Assembly: GCA_937902455.1 (NCBI GenBank)
Contig: CALELI010000048.1
Coordinates: forward strand, 1 to 11,435
Reading direction: 5' to 3'
DNA length: 11,435 bases
DNA from: an uncultured Prevotellaceae bacterium
GTDB lineage: Bacteria; Bacteroidota; Bacteroidia; Bacteroidales; Bacteroidaceae
Each line of letters starts with the position of its first letter. Position 1 is the first letter of the stretch. Shown in pieces: positions 1-6,671 of the stretch. The notes below the pieces were generated by a model. It searched no databases, was not told the origin of the DNA, and saw only the letters and a list, made by a program, of their open reading frames with translations. The position numbers were made by a program, and so were the translations under genes.

Positions 1-145
1 TGATGTCATTGTCTTTTGTGCAGAAAGCGGATAGCAGAACCGTCCCATTTTTCTAATTTTTCTATCGGCATGATTCAAAAAATCCGATTAAACGTTGTTT
101 GTCCAACGATTTAGTCCTTAAATCAGTAAATTTCTTCAGAAGAAA

Positions 146-177
146 GTTGCATAATTGTATAACTTTTATTACTTTTG
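146..177 (+). promoter_or_regulatory. Bacteroidota-type promoter of the toxin-antitoxin pair
   Basis: TACTTTTG at 170-177 fits the Bacteroidota -7 consensus TAnnTTTG, and GTTG at 146-149 lies 20 nt upstream, the usual place for the -33 TTTG element. A start of transcription near 181-184 would coincide with the toxin's GTG codon. A short dyad, TTTCTT-CAG-AAGAAA (131-145), touches the -33 element and could be an operator for the HTH antitoxin. That role is inferred; the dyad is short and may be chance. Confidence 0.55.
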
Positions 178-181
178 CAAC

Positions 182-520
182 GTGATTAGAAAAATACAGG
201 CATACGGAACTCATTACAGTGAGTTTATGAAGTCCCTTTCCGAAGCTGAGCGGCTAAAGGTCCAACGTGCTTTGTTGCTATTTTCAAACAACGAACGAAT
301 CCCAGCGCACTATATCAGGTATATAAGGGATGGAGTTTACGAGTTCAGAGTAACGTACGGCAACAATGAGTTTAGAATCTTCTTCTGCTATGATGGGGAT
401 ACATTGGTTATCCTTTTCAACGGTATAAGAAAGAAGACCCAGAAGTTAAAGAACACAGATATAGAAAAAGCAGTAAAACTAAAAAAGGAGTATTATGAAA
501 GCAAACAACAAATTGTATGA
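182..520 (+). CDS. higB: HigB/RelE-type toxin of a type II toxin-antitoxin system (Gp49-like)
   Basis: This is a small basic protein of about 112 residues that resembles the Gp49-like/RelE group of ribosome-dependent mRNA-cleaving toxins. The family pattern is visible in its second half: a strand ending in DGVYEFRV, then EFRIFFCYDGD, then ILFNGIRKKTQK, and a closing helix with EKAVKLKKEYY. The partner, an XRE-type HTH antitoxin, overlaps its end by 26 nt, and toxin-before-antitoxin order is typical of HigBA. I chose the GTG at 182 because family members usually begin with an I-R-x-I stretch just after the start. A TTG at 155 would extend the frame nine codons but lies upstream of the predicted transcription start. 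ATG 227 would remove the first strand. Ribosome-dependent cleavage is family knowledge; nothing here shows whether the toxin is active. Confidence 0.82.
   Translation: MIRKIQAYGTHYSEFMKSLSEAERLKVQRALLLFSNNERIPAHYIRYIRDGVYEFRVTYGNNEFRIFFCYDGDTLVILFNGIRKKTQKLKNTDIEKAVKLKKEYYESKQQIV
485..490 (+). promoter_or_regulatory. Shine-Dalgarno-like site of the antitoxin
   Basis: AAGGAG sits 4 nt before the ATG at 495, inside the toxin reading frame. Such a clear site is uncommon in Bacteroidota. It supports ATG 495 as the start and suggests that the antitoxin is translated independently of, and perhaps more strongly than, the toxin. Confidence 0.6.
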
Positions 521-794
521 TGTCAGTGCTGAACTTGACAATATATTCGGTGTACCAGGCACAGAATCCCGACGTAAAGCAGAAGATCTTGCATGGCAGG
601 AATACAATGCCCAGATACTTCTAGATGCACGAAAGAATGCCGGACTGACTCAAGAGGCTCTCGCAGAACGTATTGGAGCGAGTAAAGGTTATATTTCACG
701 CATCGAGCGTGGAATAACTACACCTACGATATCTACATTCTATCGTATCGTTGCAGCAATGGGGCTGGCAGTTGAATTGCGTCCGACATTGTAA
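495..794 (+). CDS. higA: HigA-type antitoxin, XRE-family helix-turn-helix protein
   Basis: A 99-residue protein that should bind and neutralise the toxin encoded just upstream and repress their shared promoter. Residues about 43-95 form an HTH_3/XRE domain: ARKNAGLTQEALAERIGASK carries helices 1-3 and YISRIERGITTPTISTFYRI the rest, including the S-x-I-E-R-G turn typical of the family. The first 40 residues (MKANNKLYDVSAELDNIFG and onward) form a flexible or toxin-binding arm. The gene overlaps the toxin by 26 nt in another frame. The stop at 792-794 is followed by about 600 bases without a credible gene, so the operon appears to hold only these two genes. A lone regulator is an alternative, but the arrangement makes the antitoxin role very likely. 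Confidence 0.85.
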   Translation: MKANNKLYDVSAELDNIFGVPGTESRRKAEDLAWQEYNAQILLDARKNAGLTQEALAERIGASKGYISRIERGITTPTISTFYRIVAAMGLAVELRPTL

Positions 795-874
795 TGCGAT
801 ACGTAAATATGTAACTCAGCTTTCGCACATGGAATAATGAACAATGTTCCGAGCTATCATCGGCTGAAGCCTCA

Positions 875-926
875 GGCCCTTCGACTCCACTCAGGCTAAA
901 CTCCAGCGGAGGTCTCGCCTGAGTGG
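875..926. repeat. REP-like palindromic repeat, copy 1
   Basis: CCACTCAGGC (887-896) and GCCTGAGTGG (917-926) are a perfect 10-bp inverted repeat around a 20-nt loop, and the loop holds a second small stem, CTCC (901-904) with GGAG (908-911). The leading CCCTTCGACTCCACTCAGG resembles short REP-type words found in many bacterial genomes. There is no T-run after the stem, so a simple terminator is unlikely. The ordered blocks CCCTTCGA, CTCAGG, ACTCC and CGCCTGAG recur at 2398-2435. Confidence 0.6.
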
Positions 927-957
927 CCGTAGCGCCCGAAGAAAGTTTTGAATAAAA

Positions 958-1029
958 GAACAATTACCGACAATTCGAATAGAGCTTGGTGCAAAAGCTC
1001 ATAGTCTGGGTTGTTGTTCATAATTGTTC
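958..1029. repeat. Nested inverted repeat
   Basis: GAACAATTA (958-966) pairs perfectly with TAATTGTTC (1021-1029). Inside, GAGCTT (982-987) pairs with AAGCTC (995-1000) around a 7-nt loop. The two nested stems suggest a folded RNA or a decayed palindromic element. The function is unknown. Confidence 0.45.
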
Positions 1030-1046
1030 GATTAATATTGCTTTGG

Positions 1047-1136
1047 TTCAGTCGAAGAATGAACTCCGTAGAAGAAGGGAATGAAGATGTGAGCTTGCTC
1101 ACAATATTCAGACACTTCGAGACGGAGAACTCTGAA
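1047..1136. repeat. Long imperfect hairpin
   Basis: Four arms nest in order: TTCAG (1047-1051) with CTGAA (1132-1136), CTCCGT (1064-1069) with ACGGAG (1122-1127), GAAT (1079-1082) with ATTC (1106-1109), and at the tip GTGAGC (1089-1094) with GCTCAC (1097-1102) around a 2-nt loop. It ends 25 nt before copy A of the miniature element. It may be part of an older, larger repeat or a small structured RNA; neither is shown. Confidence 0.45.
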
Positions 1137-1160
1137 AGAGCAATGCAATCGGAAATTGTT

Positions 1161-1370
1161 CTTAAGGGGCGTTCTAATAATTCCCCGCAAAAATAAATAA
1201 TTAACAAACTATGGGTGTTATTGCTATTTTGATGCTTTTGGCTTTTTCTTTGCATCTTGCTGTCCTTCATTCAGTCACGATGCCCGCATCGCTCCTTCAC
1301 TCAGAACAGCAACCTGCTAAAGAAAAATCTCAAAATCACCTAAAATGTAATTAATAGAACACCCCTTGAG
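1161..1370 (+). mobile_element. MITE-like element, copy A (210 bp)
   Basis: The ends are inverted repeats: the left end CTTAAGGGGCGTTCTA (from 1161) and the right end, read in reverse from 1370, CTCAAGGGGTGTTCTA agree at 19 of 22 positions over their full length. The interior aligns along its whole length with the reverse complement of 9170-9375. Shared words include CTTGCTGT, TCACGATGCCCGCATCGCTC (B has A and T at the two compensating positions) and AAATCTCAAAATC. The core 1257-1312 folds as TTGCTGT/ACAGCAA enclosing CGATGC-CC-GCATCG. No transposase gene is present, so this is a non-autonomous element or other dispersed repeat. Its right edge lies 27 nt before the lipoprotein gene, so it may supply or alter that operon's 5' region. 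Confidence 0.72.
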
Positions 1371-1397
1371 TGTTTAGAGTATGTAATGGATTTTGAT

Positions 1398-2477
1398 ATG
1401 AAAAAACTGGTGTTGTTTGTACTGGCAGGGCTGTTGCTACTGACGGCATGCTCTTCGGGAGGCAAGAAAGTGAAGAAGGTGGGTAAGACTACTATCAGTG
1501 CTCCGTACGAATTGCTGATCGTGGCCGACAAGGAATGGCTGGAAACCGATGAGGGAGAGGTGTTGACAGGCTTGTTCAAGTCGGACGTTGCTGGCGTGAT
1601 TACCCCGGAACCGAATTTCAGGGTGATGAGTGTCAATCCAAATACATTCACTAAACAATTCCGTGCCTTCGCAAATATCGTGATAGTAAAGACAGACTCT
1701 AAGGTGAAGTCTCCGGCAATGAGCATAGCTAAGGATGTCTATGCCCATCCACAGACAATCATGACCATTGTTGCCCACGACGGACAGCAAATTGCCGAGT
1801 ACGTGAATATGAACGGCTGGAGGTTGCTCGATATCTTCATCGATGCGGAACTGGACCGTGAAATGGGGTATCTGAAATCCGTCTATAGTGGTAAGGTGAT
1901 GAGCCAGGCAAAGAAACAGTTTGGCTGCGAGATTTATGCTCCTCAGGACATCCAGTCGATTAAGACTGGTAAGGATTTCTTCTGGGGATCGTCAGTGGAG
2001 AGGGACAATGCTCTGAATATCTGCATGTACAGTTATGGCTATGATACGACAGATGGTTTGCTGACTCTTGAAAACTTCGTTGCTCACAGGAACGAAGTCA
2101 TGAAAGCCAATATACCAGGCGAACATGAGGGACAGTACATGACCACTCAGGAAATTGGACTCGTAAACAGGTATGGAGCTGGAGAAGGACCGGAAATCCA
2201 GCAGGTCCGTGGACTCTGGAGGATGGAAAACGATGTCATGGGAGGTTCTTTCGTCAGCTATGTGATGCTGGATACCGTATCCCATAGGGTCATCGTTTCC
2301 GAGGGATTCGTGTATGCTCCAGGTAAGAGGAAACGAGAATTGATACGTGAACTTGAAGCCAGTGTGCGGACAGTAAGGATAATCAGGAATGATCCTCCCC
2401 TTCGAGAGTCTCAGGAGACTCCGCTTGCGCCTGAGCACCTACTGGAGCGCAAGAAACTTAGCTCAGGAACCAAATGA
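1398..2477 (+). CDS. DUF4837-type lipoprotein
   Basis: A predicted lipoprotein of 359 residues, function unknown. From ATG 1398 it begins MKKLVLFVLAGLLLLTACSS, a standard signal peptide with lipobox L-T-A-C (Cys18). ATG 1386 would add four residues (MDFD) before the lysines, so 1398 is preferred. The residues after the cysteine (SSGGKKVKK) lack the acidic surface-export signal of Bacteroidota, so it probably faces the periplasm. The body resembles the DUF4837 family of Bacteroidota: an APYELLIVADKEWLET segment near the start, a middle region ending GCEIYAPQDI, and a late GLWRMENDVMGGSFVSYVML then VSEGFVYAPGKRKRELIREL block. The last 26 or so residues look like an extension beyond the normal family end and are encoded by REP-like DNA. 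Its stop overlaps the GH2 start (ATGA), so the two are probably translationally coupled. Confidence 0.8.
   Translation: MKKLVLFVLAGLLLLTACSSGGKKVKKVGKTTISAPYELLIVADKEWLETDEGEVLTGLFKSDVAGVITPEPNFRVMSVNPNTFTKQFRAFANIVIVKTDSKVKSPAMSIAKDVYAHPQTIMTIVAHDGQQIAEYVNMNGWRLLDIFIDAELDREMGYLKSVYSGKVMSQAKKQFGCEIYAPQDIQSIKTGKDFFWGSSVERDNALNICMYSYGYDTTDGLLTLENFVAHRNEVMKANIPGEHEGQYMTTQEIGLVNRYGAGEGPEIQQVRGLWRMENDVMGGSFVSYVMLDTVSHRVIVSEGFVYAPGKRKRELIRELEASVRTVRIIRNDPPLRESQETPLAPEHLLERKKLSSGTK
2398..2453. repeat. REP-like palindromic repeat, copy 2, inside the lipoprotein's 3' end
   Basis: The block repeats the word order of 877-923: CCCTTCGA (2398-2405), CTCAGG (2410-2415), ACTCC (2418-2422), CGCCTGAG (2428-2435). 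It contains two stems of its own: GAGTCTC (2406-2412) with GAGACTC (2415-2421), and CTTGCGC (2424-2430) with GCGCAAG (2447-2453). It is translated as most of the C-terminal tail of the DUF4837 protein and ends 20 nt before the GH2 start codon, so its folding could affect initiation of GH2. Confidence 0.55.
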
Positions 2478-5440
2478 AGAATGAAAATATGAAGCATAAC
2501 GGATTGAAGTCAAGGATATGGATGGTGGCAGTGCTATGCTGGATGTTTCAGATGTCAGCATCTGCAGTAGCTCCATCGTCAGAAGAAATAGTTCCTTATG
2601 CCAATCTGGCAGGAACATGGGAGTTCCAGATTGACCGCAACGATGTGGGCAAGACGGAACAGTGGTACAGGCTGGAGAAGTTCTCCGATACCATCGAACT
2701 GCCGGGAAGTATGTTGCAGCGGCTGAAGGGTGATGACATAAGCGTCAACACCAAGTGGGTCGGAAGTCTCTACGACAGCAGTTACTTCTTCAATCCATAT
2801 CTGAAGAAATACCGCAATCCTGGCAAGGACATGAAACTCACCTTCTTCCTTACTCCCGACAAGCATTATGTCGGCGTGGCATGGTATAAGCGTGAGGTGG
2901 AGGTGTCGAAGTCGGATTTGAAGAACAACACATTCGTCGTTTATCTCGAGCGTCCACATATAGAGAGTACGCTGTATGTCAACGGACGTGAGGTAGGTAT
3001 GCAGAATAGTCTTACTACTTCCCATCAGTTTGACGTGACAGGTTTTCTGAAATCAGGTCGCAACACCATCGTCATAAGGATTGACAACAGGGTGGAGGCC
3101 GTGCAGGTTGGCCAGGACTCTCATTCCGTGACCGACCAGACTCAGGGAGACTGGAACGGAATTGTAGGCAAGATGGAACTGAGGAAGGTGCCGCGTTCCC
3201 ACATCATCGACTTGCAGGTCTTCCCGGATGTGGACAGACATCTTGCCCTCATCAGGATGCAGGTGACAGGTAAGGCAAAGCAGAGTGCCGGCATCAATCT
3301 CCGTGCATCACTCGAAGGGGGGAATTATATGCGCACACTCAGCAAGCAAGTCACGCTCACATCCGACACCACCATGCTGGAACTCTATCTCGACATGGGA
3401 ACTGACTGCCCTCTGTGGAATGAGTTCTCACCAAATGTATTCAGTCTTTCCGCTACTTATTCATCAGGAAAGAACTCAGAAGACATCCGTGCTACCACAT
3501 TCGGAATGAGAAAGTTCGAAATCCGTGGCAGGATGTTCTATATCAACGGAACTCAGATTCAGCTGAGAGGAACGGTAGAGAACTGCTGTTTTCCGCTTAC
3601 AGGATATGCTCCTATGGATGTGGAGTCGTGGACGAAGGTTTTCCAGCGTTGCCGGGAATATGGACTCAACCACATGAGGTTCCATTCATATTGTCCTCCG
3701 GAAGCAGCATTCATTGCAGCTGACCGTCTTGGATTCTATCTTCAGCCAGAAGGACCGTCATGGCCGAATCATGGTGTGAAACTCGGTTACGGCAACTTCA
3801 TCGATAAATACCTGATGGACGAGACGAAGCGAATGACGCAGGAATATGGAAACCATCCTTCGTTCTGTATGCTGGCATGTGGAAACGAACCTGCCGGCAG
3901 ATGGGTGGAGTGGTGCAGTAAGTTCGTAGATTACTGGAAACAGGCAGATTCCCGCAGAGTCTACACGGGAGCCAGTGTCGGCGGCGGCTGGGCATGGCAA
4001 CCGAAGAGCCAGTACCATGTCAAGGCAGGTGCTCGTGGACTTAACTGGAACCGTCGGCCTCAGAGCACGGATGACTATACTCCTAACATCACTCGCTACA
4101 ACGGCAAGGACACCCCAGGAGGAGTCGACATACTCGAACCGTTTGTAAGTCACGAGACTGGCCAGTGGTGCGTGTTTCCGAATCTGGCAGAGACCGAAAA
4201 ATATACAGGTTCCTATAAGGCACGCAATTTCGAGGTGTTTAAGGATATCCTTTACGACAACGGCATGGGAGGCATGGAAAAGACGTTCCTCATGTCGAGC
4301 GGAAAACTGCAGGCCTTGTGCTATAAATACGAGATAGAACGGACACTGCGTACTCCTGACTATGCTGGATTCCAGTTGCTTGCGCTCAATGACTATTCCG
4401 GTCAGGGAAGTGCCATCGTAGGAGTGACCGACGTGTTCTTCGACGATAAGGGCTACATCACTGCCGATGAGTTCCGTCAGTTCTGTTCGCCAGTAGTTCC
4501 TCTGGCTAAGATTGAGAGATTCACTTACCTCAACTCCGAACAGTTCAAGGCTGCATTGCTGCTGAATCAGTTCCAGGGACGTATCCTTCATGACGTCACG
4601 GTGAAGACCACTATCAAAGGCACTCATGATGTGTTCTCCACTTCCGAACAGCGGATTGGCGATATTCCTGTAGGGCAGAACTTCCGTCTGGATTCGGTGA
4701 AGTTCAGTCTTGGAATCATCAAGATACCGACTAAGATGACGCTTGAGGTTGATGTCGTTGAGGGATTGAAGACCGTAGGCAGGAACCATTGGGATTTCTG
4801 GGTATATCCAAAGTCCGTACAGGATGACGCAGGTGATGTACTTATTACAGACAAGTTCGATGACAAGGCCCGTGAGACGCTTGCCAATGGGGGAAAAGTC
4901 CTTCTCACGGCAGCAGGGAAAATCACCTACGGAAAGGATATCGTCCAGCAGTTCACTCCTGTGTTCTGGAATACCAGCTGGTTCAAGATGCGTCCGCCTC
5001 ATACTACTGGTATCTGTCTTGATCCGGCGCACCCTGTGTTCAGTCAGTTCCCTACTGACTACCATAGTGAACTCCAGTGGTGGGAACTGGTTGAGAAAGC
5101 TCAGGTAATGCAGTTCACGGAATTCCCTAAGGATTTCCAGCCGATTGTCCAGAGTATCGATACCTGGTTCCTTTCACGCAAGATTGGTATGCTATTCGAG
5201 GCAAACATAGGAAACGGCAAGCTCATGATGACCACGATGGACATCACCAATAATCTTGACACCCGAATCGTGGCACGCCAGATGCGGGCATCCATCCTTA
5301 GTTATATGAATTCCGGTAAGTTCAATCCGAAATACACACTTGACTCACAACTCATAACCGACCTCTTCACAAAGCAGGCACCTCGTGTAGATATGTTTAC
5401 CAACGAATCGCCGGACGAACTCAAACCAAAGATAAAATAA
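2474..5440 (+). CDS. Secreted glycoside hydrolase family 2 enzyme
   Basis: A 988-residue exo-glycosidase of family GH2 (beta-galactosidase, beta-glucuronidase and relatives). Residues 1-31 form a signal peptide with a likely cut after A-S-A. A jelly-roll sugar-binding domain follows (about 45-235, with LAGTWEF and the typical LYVNGREVG), then an immunoglobulin-like domain (about 240-345) and a TIM barrel (about 346-680). The two catalytic glutamates are visible: acid/base E472 in CGNEP and nucleophile E561 in SHETGQW, 89 residues apart, as usual for the family. A C-terminal part (about 780-950) with VLLTAAGK and GNGKLMMTTMDI looks like an accessory domain of glutamine-amidotransferase fold, a guess from pattern only. 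ATG 2474 overlaps the preceding stop; ATG 2489 is an alternative that keeps the signal peptide. Its neighbours point to a rhamnogalacturonan side-chain sugar, but the substrate cannot be read from sequence. Confidence 0.88.
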   Translation: MKNENMKHNGLKSRIWMVAVLCWMFQMSASAVAPSSEEIVPYANLAGTWEFQIDRNDVGKTEQWYRLEKFSDTIELPGSMLQRLKGDDISVNTKWVGSLYDSSYFFNPYLKKYRNPGKDMKLTFFLTPDKHYVGVAWYKREVEVSKSDLKNNTFVVYLERPHIESTLYVNGREVGMQNSLTTSHQFDVTGFLKSGRNTIVIRIDNRVEAVQVGQDSHSVTDQTQGDWNGIVGKMELRKVPRSHIIDLQVFPDVDRHLALIRMQVTGKAKQSAGINLRASLEGGNYMRTLSKQVTLTSDTTMLELYLDMGTDCPLWNEFSPNVFSLSATYSSGKNSEDIRATTFGMRKFEIRGRMFYINGTQIQLRGTVENCCFPLTGYAPMDVESWTKVFQRCREYGLNHMRFHSYCPPEAAFIAADRLGFYLQPEGPSWPNHGVKLGYGNFIDKYLMDETKRMTQEYGNHPSFCMLACGNEPAGRWVEWCSKFVDYWKQADSRRVYTGASVGGGWAWQPKSQYHVKAGARGLNWNRRPQSTDDYTPNITRYNGKDTPGGVDILEPFVSHETGQWCVFPNLAETEKYTGSYKARNFEVFKDILYDNGMGGMEKTFLMSSGKLQALCYKYEIERTLRTPDYAGFQLLALNDYSGQGSAIVGVTDVFFDDKGYITADEFRQFCSPVVPLAKIERFTYLNSEQFKAALLLNQFQGRILHDVTVKTTIKGTHDVFSTSEQRIGDIPVGQNFRLDSVKFSLGIIKIPTKMTLEVDVVEGLKTVGRNHWDFWVYPKSVQDDAGDVLITDKFDDKARETLANGGKVLLTAAGKITYGKDIVQQFTPVFWNTSWFKMRPPHTTGICLDPAHPVFSQFPTDYHSELQWWELVEKAQVMQFTEFPKDFQPIVQSIDTWFLSRKIGMLFEANIGNGKLMMTTMDITNNLDTRIVARQMRASILSYMNSGKFNPKYTLDSQLITDLFTKQAPRVDMFTNESPDELKPKIK

Positions 5441-5452
5441 CTGACGAAAATT

Positions 5453-6598
5453 ATGAAAAGAAACCTCTTAAAGACATTGGCCGTTACAGTAGCGTTAATT
5501 CCTTGTACCGCTATGGCTCAGAATATCCATAAATCATGGAAGGTGGATGACGGCAACTATAAGGTTACAGTAACACTCGGAAACAAGAAGAAGGCTTCTT
5601 CTACATGGGTCAGGGGAGAATCCCGTCGGCTTTTTTTCCAGGAAATCCAGACAAAGAAGGGCGAGTTTCGTACGCTCACCTTCACCGTCCACAAACGCTC
5701 TCCTCGGATTGACGCTGACCGCAGAGTGAAACTCAAGGACCGTGAACTGGGTTACATCAACTGGGATGACAGCCTCACTCTTGATTTCGTTGGTGACCGT
5801 CCAGCTGTTCAGGATGTCACGATTGAGAAGGACGACAAGGCCGTCACGCTCTTCCTCTGTGGAAATTCTACTGTCGTTGATCAGGAGAACGAACCATGGG
5901 CAAGCTGGGGACAGATGTTTCCTCGCTGGTGGGACGAGAATGTCTGTGTGGCAAACTATGCAGAGAGTGGAGAGCGTACCACTTCCTTCATTGCCGCAAA
6001 CCGTTGGGCAAAGGTGATGAGCATGGCAAAGAAAGGAGACTACATATTCGTCGAATTCGGCCACAACGACGAGAAAGATAAAGGTCCTGGTTCAGGTGCA
6101 TGGTATAATTTCTCCACCAACCTCAAACGCATGATTGACGAGGTCCGTCAGAAGGAATGCAATATAGTGCTTGTCACACCTACTGCACGACGCAGTTTCC
6201 GTGACGGACATAATCAGAATACCCACGGAGACTATCCTGCCGCAGTTAAGGCTGTATGTGAGCGTGAGAGGGTTCCTCTTATTGACCTCACCGAGATGTC
6301 GACTGTTCTCTATGATACCGAAGGCGAGGAAGGCAGTAAGCGACTGCTTGTGCATTATCCCGCCAACACATACCCTAACCAGCCAAAGGCACTTGCCGAC
6401 AACACCCATTTCAATACCTTTGGTGCCTACGAACTGTCGAAGTGTGTCGTGATGGGAATCAAGAAACTCAACCTGCCTATCGTGAAATACCTCCGTGCCG
6501 ACTGGAAGGACTTCTCTCCGTCATCTCCTGATGACTGGCAGACATGGAACTGGCCTGACTCTGACAGGCTTGAGATACTCAAACCAGACGGAAACTGA
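5453..6598 (+). CDS. Secreted rhamnogalacturonan acetylesterase (CE12-type SGNH esterase)
   Basis: A 381-residue esterase likely to remove acetyl groups from galacturonate of the rhamnogalacturonan backbone so that glycosidases can act. A signal peptide ends after A-M-A (residue 22). Residues about 25-125 form a beta-sandwich often found in front of Bacteroidota CE12 domains. The SGNH-hydrolase blocks follow in order: the nucleophile S139 in LCGNSTVVDQ, the block II glycine in YAESGERTTS, N205 in EFGHND, and the D316/H319 pair in DNTHFNTFGAYE. All catalytic residues are present. Block I reads GNS where the textbook motif is GDS; this variant should not affect the serine. The gene starts 12 nt after the GH2 gene and ends 19 nt before the GH106 gene, so it sits inside the operon. 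Confidence is high for the fold and good for the substrate. Confidence 0.88.
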   Translation: MKRNLLKTLAVTVALIPCTAMAQNIHKSWKVDDGNYKVTVTLGNKKKASSTWVRGESRRLFFQEIQTKKGEFRTLTFTVHKRSPRIDADRRVKLKDRELGYINWDDSLTLDFVGDRPAVQDVTIEKDDKAVTLFLCGNSTVVDQENEPWASWGQMFPRWWDENVCVANYAESGERTTSFIAANRWAKVMSMAKKGDYIFVEFGHNDEKDKGPGSGAWYNFSTNLKRMIDEVRQKECNIVLVTPTARRSFRDGHNQNTHGDYPAAVKAVCERERVPLIDLTEMSTVLYDTEGEEGSKRLLVHYPANTYPNQPKALADNTHFNTFGAYELSKCVVMGIKKLNLPIVKYLRADWKDFSPSSPDDWQTWNWPDSDRLEILKPDGN

Positions 6599-6601
6599 AA
6601 T

Positions 6602-6671
6602 AATGAAACAATGAAAAATGAATAATGAAAAGAATATAGGAAAGCTAATGGCTAACGGCCAATGGCTAATG
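6602..6671 (+). repeat. ATGAA-rich leader and tandem heptanucleotide at the GH106 start
   Basis: The 19-nt gap and first codons repeat ATGAA words. At 6644-6671 there are four contiguous 7-nt units of the form GCTAATG (units two and three each differ by one base). As 7 is not a multiple of three, gain or loss of a unit would shift the frame downstream of ATG 6618. Units 1 and 4 each contain an in-frame ATG (6648 and 6669), so ATG 6669 would allow synthesis to start at the edge of the repeat. Confidence 0.65.

Larger units (their letters stand above)
795..1397. other. Gene-free region rich in inverted repeats
   Basis: No credible gene lies here. Open frames exist on both strands (for example minus 896-1270), but they have no recognisable domain and run through inverted repeats. 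The region holds, in order, a small palindrome GAACA-A-TGTTC (839-849), a REP-like hairpin (875-926), nested hairpins at 958-1029 and 1047-1136, and the complete miniature element copy A (1161-1370). The word AATTGTTC recurs: at 1022-1029, at 1154-1161, and on the other strand at 958-965. A promoter for the downstream glycosidase operon should lie here or in copy A, but I could not identify a convincing one. Confidence 0.7.

Noticed and set aside
93..108. A CGTTG/CAACG hairpin as a terminator of an upstream gene
   Set aside because: The stem is only 5 bp, no T-run follows, and the upstream gene is not visible in the window.
155..181. TTG at 155 as the toxin start
   Set aside because: It lies within the predicted promoter, before the likely transcription start, and adds residues not expected in the family.
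896..1270. A 124-codon frame on the minus strand
   Set aside because: It runs through several hairpins and into repeat copy A, has no recognisable domain, and its composition looks like translated repeat DNA.
3758..5065. A 435-codon frame on the minus strand opposite GH2
   Set aside because: It is antisense to well-supported GH2 domains including both catalytic glutamates, and its translation shows no family pattern; it is a shadow frame.
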